Shown one piece after another: positions 39,601-50,589 of a stretch of DNA of 64,000 nt (the stretch's first letter is position 1; every line of letters starts with the position of its first letter). The notes under the pieces were generated by a model. The model was not told the origin of the DNA. It did no database searches and worked only from the letters and a program-made list of their open reading frames with translations. The DNA lies in NCBI GenBank assembly GCA_019614645.1, contig JABWDB010000009.1, positions 8,537,501 to 8,601,500 of the forward strand. The letters run 5' to 3'. The position numbers and the translations under genes are program-made. The DNA comes from Stratiolaelaps scimitus. Taxonomy: Eukaryota > Arthropoda > Arachnida > Mesostigmata > Laelapidae.

Positions 39601-41552
39601 AAGTTGATATATAACGTTATATGGTGTACAGAGCGTTTATAGGCACAATCACACGAGTTGTCGATATCGGAGATTGCTGTCAGTCATCTAAAATCCTGAT
39701 ATTACGCAACGTACATGTCACGGACATAACATAGCCTATGGCCATTCAGACAATCCTATGAGGAATTGCCGGAAAATAGGAAAATAATCGTCCAAGAAAT
39801 ACCCATTAGATTCTTGTTAGGTCAAGCCTTCACTGTTTAATGAGGCGACACGACCAAGGCGCCATGTATGCTATATATCTCATTCGACGAGGTGATTTGT
39901 GCATATTCACACAGACTGAACACAGACCCTTCAATTCTTCCACTAAACGTGTCTAAGGTTACCTCAAATAATGCGAGGCTCTCCTCAATAGGACGATCCC
40001 TCCAGGGGGATGGTGGCGGGTTGAAACCCTTGATCTCCTCGCTTCGCTGGTGGCAGACATAGGCCAGGCCCTTCTTGATGAGGACAATCGCAAGCTCGTA
40101 CAGCCGATCAAAGTTGTCGGATGAGTGAGTCACTTTGTATGGCTTATAGCCCAGCCACGTCACCATGTCATAAATTCCTGTGAAAACGAAAGAGAATCAA
40201 TCCGTTTCCGCATGTGAAATTCAGCGAAATGGACCCACCTTTAAGCAGGAGTAGTACAATGGAAGCGAACATATCAGCACAGGTCTCTGTATATATATAT
40301 ATATATATATTATTTTTTCTCTACATATTCTTAATAGGATATCTAGGACAACAAGATCCCACTTCTGCAATCGTTAAGCGGGTGTAAAAAATAGAAATTG
40401 CGTTGCCCCTTTGGATCTCCAAGGAAAATCTTTGCCTTAAAAAATTCCGAGGAAGGTGTTCGTCGATGTATTTCACGTTCAGCGGATACAATTGTCGCCC
40501 ACTTTTATAAATGACTAATAAATGAGACTGCTTTTGTTATCCAATCATATTTTGTGTTGACTTGCTGTTACTGCACGCACGATCGAACAGGTTTATGACC
40601 GTGATTATTACATTAATATACATACATATCGACTGTCAGAAATGAACGTCGAAAGTAAATACCTAAGAGACAATTTCTAAGTTATATAAGAATATTGATA
40701 TTACAAGACTCGGAGCCACCTACACCGCGTACTATAGGTTATATTGAATAGAATCTACCCACCCTGAAGGCCGCGACGTTCGGCACAGTAGAGACATCCA
40801 CTAGATCCCGTAGGGGATATCCTTCCGAAATTTATAACAATTAAAGTAATCACAATTGAATTAAAGTTATTGAGCAGAAAAATGTTTACTACATAATTAC
40901 ATAGATTTATGTACAAAACAAAACCATTGAGGAATTGTAAACCCTGACTGTCTTTTCCATCAATTATAGCGCTAACGGTAAATACGGCGCTTGACCTTTG
41001 GCGTCTAGATACAGATGAGCCTTTAATCGAACGGGATTCACCCGCCGATCAACTTTACCGTCGTCATGGGTCAATATAGAAAAGGGAATTACAACAATGA
41101 GGCTAGGCGAAACGATTTCGATCTCTGGTAGGAGTGTCACACACACCATTGCTTTATGAGAGGTTCCAAATGCTTACTGTATCAACGGGCCTAAACAGCC
41201 AGTGATCAAGTCGAGGCTTTCACGTGACTTAAATGATGCAAAATAACAGCATCACGAATCTATCTGCCTGTCCGAGGTAACAAGCGAATTTAAGAAAAAA
41301 AAACACAGTCTGCCCACACAGTTTCATGTGGTTGTTCAGAGTTGCATTTTGTAATTTTGGTTCAAGAAAAGACCTAACACAGATATATAATTGATCATTT
41401 TCGCAAGGAATAATATCGATACGCGTATAACTGCAGCAATCTGCTTCTAGGGACCACTTCTCTGTTGACTCCCTAAGTCCGACACGTGATATGGCGTTAT
41501 AATTAGTTCAAAAGTGAGCTCGAGTAATGAAATAGCTGAAAAATTAAATTAC

Positions 41553-41594
<42 letters not shown>

Positions 41595-43914
41595 ATTATG
41601 AATTCAGTTTGTTTGAATCATGCACCCATTTTCTTGTCATCGAATTCGCGACAACATATTTCAACAGTGCGGACTGTGGTAAAGCTAACGAACAAAACCA
41701 CAGCCGTGCCGACCTGTCCCGCAATCATTACCGGACCTCAATGATAGATACCTGTAAAAAATCGCTCCTCTTCTTTTTCGGGATTCGTATCATCGTAGCG
41801 GAGGAAGCACACCCCGTTATGGGCAGCGGCATATCCGAAATTGATGTTAATCGCCTTGGCGTGGCCAATGTGCAGGATGCCGTTTGGCTCAGGGGGGAAC
41901 CGCGTACGAACGTGTCCACCAGTCCGTTTGAGATGCGCCGCCAATTGTCTGTGAAATCGAGACGGAAACACCGAAGAAAGCGTCTCACATGATAAATATA
42001 ATAATAATAATAATACTGCTAAATAATCGGGCATCAGCAATAACGGAGACGGCGTTCAAACCCTCATATATTTATGCATGTGTGTGTGTGTGGTGTGTAT
42101 ATCTGCTGCGAGGTTTCAGAATACGCGGGCGCGGCGTATTGCGGCGTTCAGCGTGAGGCTAAATCTCTTCGCAATAAGCCATCGGCACGTTTCGCCAGAT
42201 TAATTCGAATACATTACTGCTGCTCCTGCCGACAGCAGCAGCAGCAGCGGAAGTAGCAGTTTCGTTGGTAGTCGTGCTGGTGCTTGAGGCAGAGGTCGTA
42301 GAACGCGGCATAATGTTCACTCTCACCCAACGTAACTGCGAACTGCCTCGGGTACTCACAGTTCGCACAGAGGAACTCAAGAGCTTCCGATATTGCCAGA
42401 GAAATATCGTCTTTGTCCTTGGCAGCTTCCTGCTGCTGCTGCTGCAAGCGAAGTTGTCTCCCGGTGCCCAACCTCGAACGGGGGCCAATATTTACCACGA
42501 ATTGCACATCGAGACGGACGCCGTCAATTTCAGGAGGGGTTTAGCCAAACTAGGCGAGACTAGGCCAAACTAGGCAATTTTCAACTTGAAAATCATAATA
42601 AGCATAATTTCATGATAACAACACTGTCGGAGAAAATGTTTATTACAAGAACCAGCACTGTTGTGTCCGGTGCAGTTTCAACGCTGACCACAATTGCGAT
42701 AACTTAATGCACTAACTGGTTCGTATGTTTAGAGAAATTCGACTTTTCCGTTGTTTATCCGTTGTTTCTGAAGGTTTTGTTTTTTAAAGCAGAAACCCTC
42801 AAATCGACCTGCCAAATTGGTTCGAATCATCGTAGGGAGCTAATTTTACCGCTCAATACGTTGGTACTCCAGTTAGTAAGTGTCGCTTTGTTAGTACGAA
42901 GTAGTATGGCTTTCGAGTAGACGGAGGGGGTTATTTGCGATGAAAACACAAATGTCACGATGAACGCTTATAGCGACAAAACAAGAATCCGTATGATTAT
43001 CACGAGAAGGACAATGCCTACCATGAGCATAAAGCCATGACGCATGAAGGCGTCTGTCCCGTCAGCCGCTCCCGAGATCAAACACATTATCCAGGGGCGG
43101 TGGAACCCACGAGTTGGCAATGCATATTTCCTGCTGAAATATTCACACTGGCTTAAGGTGTAGCTCTGAGAGATTTCCCCCTTGAAAGTGGGCTTTACTC
43201 GCAGTTGAAAGGTTCAAAGTTGGTCGCGACCAAAATCTAGTGTAACTTTTTGGGAAAGAATGCCACCACCATGAAAACCAGCTAAAACAATTGGTCATCA
43301 ATTAATACGAGAACTTAAGCGTTGTAATATTTCGCAGTTCCGTCAATAAAGAAATAATTGAATTGAATTGAATCACAATCGGGCTCAGCGTCACAGGTTA
43401 TTTTCGGACACAGCTGCGCTCGTTGGGGTTGCACCATTTTACCGTAGGCCACCGCGCAAAACGACCTCATGGATAACTGTTATATGTTCTGAAGAATGAC
43501 AAAGTTGACGTGACAGAGACAGGGGTCGATCGATTACTATTATTTCATGTCATATTTAACTTGCAAGTTTATCTATCTCATAAGTGAAGTGAGTTGATCA
43601 AGGACAATGATAACAGCGATAATGTATATCGGTGTGCCCCGACAAATCCTAGTAGGAAAAAATGTCTATCGACGTCTAGTGACCACACAAAGCATTTACT
43701 AGGGAACATCTACGAGATTCTTTAAGATGTGCTATTATTTCTATACACAGCCAACTCACTTCATCGTATCGTCTGTGATCATATATCCGTCCGTCTTGTG
43801 ATTGTCGCCAGGCTTATGAAAGTGTGCCTTCGTCTTCATCAGTTCCTGGATGCTCGAACAGCCCTCATCATCGGCTGGCGATTTGATGTTCGCAGCATGT
43901 CTCTTGTCACCCTC
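36678..43914 (-). CDS. QARS1: Glutaminyl-tRNA synthetase, cytosolic (catalytic core to C-terminus; N-terminal exons not found)
   Basis: Charges tRNA-Gln with glutamine. Model: complement of 43760-43914, 41752-41948, 39963-40177, 39072-39418, 38534-38750, 38210-38344, 37237-37653, 36678-36728. All phases agree and give 577 residues plus stop. The first visible exon contains [20 protein letters not shown], the usual linker before the catalytic domain. Next come the class I signature [17 protein letters not shown] (HIGH box), [32 protein letters not shown], the KMSKS equivalent [30 protein letters not shown], and the C-terminal anticodon-binding barrels. The final 16-residue exon reads [16 protein letters not shown], matching the expected GlnRS terminus. 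Roughly 200 N-terminal residues usual in animals are missing from the model. Their exons should lie between 43.9 and 48 kb or further away. AATAAA on the minus strand at 36531-36526 is a plausible polyadenylation signal. Confidence 0.95.
41556..41590. repeat. (TA)n microsatellite in the GlnRS gene
   Basis: A pure TA run of about 35 nt in the intron before GlnRS exon 3 of this model. Similar TA tracts of 20-35 nt lie at about 22444-22470, 33640-33669, 35110-35133, 35818-35842, 40288-40310, 45860-45891, 49361-49383, 62472-62501 and 63873-63897. Confidence 0.9.
42214..42552 (-). other. Unidentified ORF in a GlnRS intron
   Basis: A minus-strand open frame of about 112 codons, the same orientation as GlnRS, lies in the intron between its first two visible exons. 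It includes [20 protein letters not shown], a Gln run and then [21 protein letters not shown] strong donor (AACT|GTGAGT at 42360) interrupts it. It resembles no part of GlnRS that I know. It may be an exon of a nested gene, a pseudogene fragment or chance. Confidence 0.3.
43307..43374 (+). mobile_element. 5'-truncated LINE tail related to the 56-kb element
   Basis: The sequence ACGAGAACTTAAGCGTTGT, then CAGTTCCGTCAATAAA, then a (TTGAA)n tail matches the last 70 nt of the LINE near 59331-59404. That element reads ACGAGAACTTAAGCGTTGT, CAGTTCCGTTAATAAA and (TTGTA)n. Only the 3' end is present, as expected from abortive target-primed reverse transcription. It lies antisense in a GlnRS intron. Confidence 0.75.
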
Positions 43915-45857
43915 CTGAAAATTCAAATATACACTTTTGTCGTAATAATTGCTAGTTGTGTTAGTACAATAAATAAAATTATTAAATGCATACCTATTCG
44001 CGGTTAAATTCACACCGAATGCGTTGCAGTCGGGAACGGATTATTATGAACAGGTTTATCGATGCCTGCTGTGGAAGACGGAGGTGATGAATCAAATATC
44101 ATAATAAAGCGCTTACCGCTATTCGCAATAGCAAGCCCATCTGTGAAAACGTATCGACCCATGGCACACAAATATCATTCTCGGCTGTTCCATGCGTTTT
44201 CCTCTATTGGACACCCTAGGACATCAAAATCGTCAATAATAGAAACTAAACTCCCTTGGGCTGACTTTCGGCTAACATTTAACGTCCACCGAAAGCCTTC
44301 CCGCATTTTCCTCGTAAGAGTTATTCCTAAATGCAAATGTGAGGCTCGAGCTTGTATGCATTTTTATTTCAAGGGGGGTGTTGGCATGCTAACGCATGTC
44401 AACACCACTGTGATCGTCCCTTCCTCATTCTGGAACTGTTGACGATGTCCAGCAACGCCGCCGTTCCCGGTATCGCTTTGAGCATTGTTTCAGTAAGGGC
44501 GGCGATAAGGTGCACCTATGTGTTAATAATCTGTAAGTACTTAAGCTTCGACCAATAAGGTCGACTCGTGGGTCAGGCCGCCGCTTTCGGCCCTGTTAGC
44601 TTCATTTCTCGGTTATCAGGCTGGGTAGGCTTTCATTTGGTGTTAGCCTCTAAACCCCTTTCCCATCCGACCCTTCTAGCCACTTATCCTTACGGTGGTA
44701 TCACAACGAGGAATGCCAATGGAAGAACGAATTTGAAATGCAGGCCTAAAGCGCGCCACGGCAGAAATTTAATACTACCCTTCACATTAAGACATATCCC
44801 ATCAACATTAGGCGCACAGGCGGTGACGACTGTATGTCAAAGACGCAAATGAATAAGATTTTGGCATCGAGACAATACCTGATAAGAACCAAAAACTGAG
44901 TACTAAAAAAGCAGAGGAAATGTTTAAATAATCAGATGATTTTTAATAGGTGAAATATAAGAAAGAAGTAAAGTGCTTGAAAAATCAATTTAAAAAGCAG
45001 TAAAAAGCGAAAAGACAAATATATAATTCGTAGGCAAAATTAATCTATGATCCTGTGTGGATACCAATGGATGTTGTTGACGGCAAAATATAAGAATCGT
45101 GCCATTAAATGATTCCTGAGTCGGTGTACTTGTTACAGCAGTAAAATGCTGGGACAAAATAGATAAACACAGTGTACGCCATTAGGCAAGGTAGACCCGC
45201 AGACAAATGATCGAGGATTAGAATTAAACCTGAAGTAGCTAGAGCTTTTAGATAACGCCGACACCGATACACCTCCTTGCTATGCTGTGTTAGTGGACAA
45301 TTGTATCTCGCACAGGTAGAGCAGTTACGTTTGCAGATGGATGCCTGAAGTAAATTCGACATCAACGGATGTAGCGCACTTAAGTCCTGTCGTGGCCCTA
45401 ATCAAAATGCGGATTTTTTACAATGCGGACAATTAGATAAATATCTGTCAATAAACGACTCAAACTTCAATACAATTTATTGCTAAAGAAAATGATCACA
45501 TGTGTTATATGCTCCAACATGTGGTACATGCAGGCATGCGTTCTGTCAAACGAACCCTAACAATCGCTATGTCTACCTGACATCTTTCTCATTGAATCAA
45601 CGGCAGTGGCCTGCCACTGAGCTTCTCGAATGGGAACGGCGATGGGGGCTTGCAGCGCCATCAACTCGTTTCTCATCTCTGACGTCCACTGATCGGATGC
45701 CGAACGAAATAATAATACTTTTGATCTTTCAGGCCGTAGAAGGACAATTGTCTGGTTTGTTCGATCATTGACCGCGCATGCCGCCCAGGTGCTGTCACGA
45801 TCAAAATGACGTCGCTGCTTCTCACGAACGGAACACCTGACCTTTTCTCTCTCTCGC

Positions 45858-45904
<47 letters not shown>

Positions 45905-47217
45905 ACGAAATATATATATATAGTAGCTACCCTGGCCAGCAACAACAGTAACTGGAAGTTAGTAACGCCCCACAACGATCCACCTGGCTTTACTGATGCC
46001 ACTAATCCGCGTCACCAGATTGGATTCCTTCTCCGGGCAAAATACTAAGAATCACCATGTACCAGCCTTTTGCTGCCCTACGCGAGGGGTACAGCTCGCC
46101 GTGTCGCTGGCTAGACACAGTTCCTTCATATCCCCTATGAGCGGATACTCAATCGAGCGAGCTAAGTCATCCACGCCTGATTCGTCGCTTGTCCCGGCGC
46201 AAAGTTCCGCACGCAACGGCAGCGCTCTCTGTTGATTCTGGGTGTTACGGGTGTGTTACAGCAGCCGCCACGTTTGTGTTTACTGGAAAGAGTTACAAGG
46301 ACCCACGGAGCGTCAAGTGCTGCCATGCTTCCCATGCCCTCGCGGTCGAAAATCGCCTGCTGCTTACTAGAAAAAGGAAGCCTGTGAAAGCGGCGCTGGT
46401 GGATCTGCACTTTTCCAGTAATACTCAGTGTTGTATCAAAATCCTATTGGGTTCGACGGTGATCGCTGGATAAACTTGTGACCTATCAAAGCTATCCTGC
46501 AAGCTTGACGCCACTGCCAGTTTGAGTAAGGTGAGGTGCCACGCGGCCAGGTGTATTGCGTTGGTTGCTCGTGAGATATAAAGGAACACTGTGCCTTCAA
46601 GGTAGGAGACTCGAAGGCAGACGGGAGCAGATAGGCAGATCCCGCCGCTAGTAGACTCATGTAAATTTGCCGTAGACAAGTGATTTTTTTTCGACTCTCG
46701 ACTGACTCTCTGTCTCGTCTCCCCGAAATGGACACTCCCCGGATCGTCAGCCCGGCTTGGCAGAACCACAGGGTGCGTCGAGAGATCGACTCAGGGCATG
46801 TGAGAGCTCAGTTCAGCACCGGCCACCGGTTTCGAGTTACTGTATGCCGATGTCTCCATTTACCGCTTATTTGTCTTTGGCAGTATGTCCTTAGCACACC
46901 CATCATATGATGCCCGCATCGTGAATTCGGTTCAGTACAGAGCGACCGACAGCAATTGTGAAGCGTCAAAAATTAAAGAATACTCGATGCGTTTTTTTTT
47001 ATTTCATCCGCTGAAGTTGCGCAACGATGTTTGCACAAACTCAAAAGCAGCTCACTAAGCGAATTGCTAAAAAAGATTGTCCATAGTCGAGTACCTTGGC
47101 GAGATTCGAACTTGATGATCAATCAAATTACGTTACATGCACAGTGACGATGGACAAAGCAGAAAATGCAAGTAAAGATTTCACATTAAGACAACAACAG
47201 CAACAACCATATTTCGT

Positions 47218-47400
47218 TCACCATTCATAGTAGGGATACTTCGTTTGCGAATCGCCGCATGGCTCCTTATCGCTCAGCTTGCTGATGTTGAACTTATTAT
47301 CAGATCTTCCCTCCGTGGCTGTGGCACTAGGCACCGTTTGCTCCAGCTGAGTCACAGTTGAACAATGGAGCCTTGTGGGACAACCGTATTGGGAGTAATC
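47218..47400 (-). other. Possible C-terminal coding exon, cysteine-containing, unidentified
   Basis: The minus strand has a 60-codon open frame ending in TGA. It reads DYSQYGCPTRLHCSTV early and KLSDKEPCGDSQTKYPYYEW at the end. The composition looks more protein-like than its surroundings. There is no start codon and only a weak acceptor (TGTGAG) just upstream, so it would have to be a terminal exon. No homologue recognised. Confidence 0.25.
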
Positions 47401-47781
47401 TCACACTCACGCAATGGAGCTTGAAGTGCCGTTATGGATTACGTCACGGGGAAGCGGGACCCCATAGCAAACTCGTGGTGATCGATGTCGCCTTTGGACC
47501 AACTTGAAAGTTCCTACCAATGAGACTTACCTAAACCATAAACAATTGATGGTATTACGTGTCAGGTTACGCATTAGGAAAGCCAAACGACAGCAGTAAG
47601 TCATGCAAATGATCTTCGTCAACCGGCAATGCGATATAATTAATCATGGTCTGATCATATCCTTGGCGAGCCGGACACCACTCAGACAAAACACCCGCTG
47701 GCCGATCTATCCAAATGGATCTATCCACTTTCTTTAGCTGACATAACCGCATTGACGAACACCCAAAAGGTTCATGTGGAG

Positions 47782-47867
47782 TTCCCTATGGGCTCTCATA
47801 AAGCTTTTCCTCTGGGCTTCCCTATGGGCTCTCATAAAGTTTTTCCTATGGGCTCGATAAAGCTTTC
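47782..47867. repeat. 36-bp tandem repeat, about 2.5 copies, before scramblase 1
   Basis: Units share CCTATGGGCTCTCATAAAG. The first spans 47782-47817, the second begins at 47818, and a shorter degenerate third follows. It ends about 140 nt upstream of the scramblase 1 ATG, in the probable promoter or 5' UTR. Confidence 0.9.
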
Positions 47868-48005
47868 CTAAGCGGTATTTCTATTTTCCAAAAGTGAAGC
47901 CTATTAGTAATTCTGTCTGTGCTTCCTTTTCTTTCCTTCTGCTCCCTCTCTCCCTTAACAAACACAGCAACGCACAGTAGACCTGCGTGCATCGCCTAAC
48001 AAATC

Positions 48006-50589
48006 ATGGATAAGGGATATGTTCCGCCGGGGGGCGCGATGCCCCCGCCGTATCCCCCTCCGACATATCATCCCCAGGGCCAGCTACCTCCCGGATACGC
48101 GCCACCAATGCCGGTCGGACCTTATCCCCCGGCCATTGTGGCCCAACCGGGCATGGGCGCGATAGGGATGCCGATGCCGACAACGACGACCTACGTAATG
48201 GGTAACTATGACAGCATGTTGCCAATGTCATAACTTAAGAGGAAGTTGCGTCATACAGAGGTCTACTTTCGAACTTGACCACCCCAAGCCCCTAAGGTTG
48301 TTAGGGTACACACGTTTCTATCATAATAATCAATGTAATGTAGTCACTAAGTCTGAACATGAACTTCCAGCCGAAAATACATCGGGAGGCCCCCTCGGCT
48401 ATCTAGGAGCTGTCGATCAACTTATTATCAAGCAGGAAATCCACCTGGCGGACGGTGAGTGTCGAACGCGTATGGAACAGTCGACATTTTCACTGCGAAG
48501 CAGTGACACTTGCTGCCCCAACCCAAACTGTTAACAAGTGATAATATTGTATGTAGCTGCGACCTGAGCTATATTAGATATAATAAATCTAATACCCTTT
48601 GTTGCCTAAGGACACCTCCGTTTTAGAGCCTGTGTAACCTCTCCATTGTCCTCTATCCCACGCAGTAACGCGGTTCAACGGTTACATCCGACCCTAACAG
48701 ACTTTACATGTTCCCCATTACATGTTCTGCATGTCCTCCATTATTATGCCGTCCATCGACTGTTTCGCGCCGCCCGGGGTTCGGCCACAACAAACGCCGA
48801 TCTCGATGACCAATGACCAGTGGTGAGCAACATCAAGACGGACGTCAAGTTCGACATCCTTAATTCACAGTCTCAGCTCGTGTTTCGTGCCGAGGAGCAG
48901 AATGAATGCTGCAACAGGGAGTGCTGTGGATCCAACCGAAGCTTTGACATATTCATAAAAGATGCCTCGACGGGTATCGATGTTATTGCGCTCCATCGGC
49001 CACTGCGCTGCTGCGGCTGCTGTTTCCCATGCTTCTGCATGCAGGAGATGGTGGTCGAGGCACCACCGGGCTGTCCCATAGGGACAATCAAAGAGAACTG
49101 GACGCTCTGCAGTCCATCGTTCACCGTGTACGATGGTCGAGACAACACTTTGTTCCGGGTGACGGGCCCGTGCTGTCCAAGCAACCAGGTGGCAAATATG
49201 GGCCAGGATGTTAATTTCGACGTAAGTACGATATCTAGACTATGACAACAGCTATTATAGATACAACAGCTATACAACAATCGGCTATATTCCTCAGAGC
49301 AGAGGGCTATACAAAAAAGAACCGTGGACATTAAATGTTCGCTGAGAGTCAGCACGAAAACATATATATATATATATATATATTTTTTTTTTTTTATGCA
49401 CAAAAAAAGAACAAATAATAGCCAACATACTAGTCATTGTAACATACTCACTTATTGCTATATTATAAACTAAGGGCGTTTACGATCGAATCTCGTCAGG
49501 CGCCACGCTGCCCGTGCTAACGAGCATACGAATCCTACAGGTGACACCTTCGATTGATTATCGATGTTCACGCGTGACATGATAGCCGATCTTGTCATTT
49601 TTTCTTCTTCTCACAAATAGGTAATTGACCACGCATCGAGCCAGAAGATTGGTATCGTGTCGAAGCAGTGGGCTGGCTTCCTACAGGAGGCGTTTACCAA
49701 TGCCAGCAACTTCAGTGTGTCATTCCCGCTGCAGCTGTCCGTGCAGCATAAAGCCATCCTTTTGTCGATGTCATTCTTGCTCGTGAGTTTCTGCTTTCTT
49801 TTTTTCAATAGCTATCGCCGCTCAATGGCATAATGCCGAGCTCGATTTAATTAGCTCGGACAGCATGTAGAAAAATAAATGGTTCCTGTGGCTGTGTTTG
49901 CGCCCGACATGCAAACGACTCAATAGCCAACACTTAATGAAACATAAGCATTTTTGTAAAGATCTTATTACTATTCTCCAAGATAAAACCGGTTTATTAT
50001 ACGCTTGTTGGGTACTATTTTTGCCTATCTGTTAATAAAAGATAAACAATAATATTGAGAATAAGAATAATAAATATTAGCATTATTATTATTGTTTATT
50101 TTTTATTGACAGATAGGAAAAAATTGTACCCAACAAGGGTATATTACAATAGAATGGTTTTATTATCATTATTACCATCATTATTATTATTATTATATTT
50201 GTGTCTGAGTCAAGGTTACATCTTTTATAAACAATTAGTCCAATTAATGAGCGGGCTACCCAACATCTTTATCTATCAGAACAAGCCGTTAGAGTGAAAC
50301 GTGCCTTCGTTACTATTACGCATGTGAAAATGATGACTTTACTTTATAACACGAGTATCAGTTGAAGCAAGAACAAGCTAACAAAGAATCGTATTGTCGT
50401 TTTGATGGGTCGGGGCGGGGGGGGGGCCTGCAGAATTTCATGTTCTTCGAGAGAACACCAGTCCAGCACCAGCGTCACGAGACCGACCACCACAGAACGG
50501 GCATTAACACATCATTCGGTTCGTCGAGCCACCACCATCATCATCATTCGTCGGCTGGCCACGTCTCGACGTCGACAACAACGTACTAG
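48006..50589 (+). CDS. Phospholipid scramblase 1 of the array, 332 aa
   Basis: Model: join 48006-48201, 48371-48454, 48821-49221, 49621-49782, 50434-50589, phases 1,1,0,0. An in-frame TAA lies 9 nt before the ATG. Scramblases are single-pass membrane proteins that move phospholipids between leaflets or act in signalling. The N-terminus is Pro/Tyr-rich with PPPY, PPTY and PPGY motifs, which are potential WW or SH3 ligands. The core starts YLGAVDQLIIKQEIHL. A cysteine cluster RCCGCCFPCFCMQE at about 157-168 corresponds to the palmitoylated stretch of PLSCR1. The C-terminal hydrophobic helix starts at about 269 and runs into NFMFFE. The Ca-binding loop of the family is degenerate: N253, S255 and Q264 stand where acidic residues are usual. 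The tail carries six consecutive histidines (314-319). AATAAA is at 51143. Length is normal for the family. Confidence 0.93.

Larger units (their letters stand above)
43915..48005. other. Interval expected to hold GlnRS 5' exons; none identified
   Basis: GlnRS and scramblase 1 diverge across this 4.1-kb stretch. It must contain at least the scramblase promoter and probably GlnRS N-terminal exons. I could not recognise the usual N-terminal domain in any frame by eye. It holds a 60-codon minus-strand frame at 47.2-47.4 kb, a (TA)n tract and the 36-bp repeat. Confidence 0.5.

Noticed and set aside
46162..46769. Overlapping frames on both strands between GlnRS and scramblase 1
   Set aside because: None resembles the GlnRS N-terminal domain or any other family, and frames on both strands are equally long.
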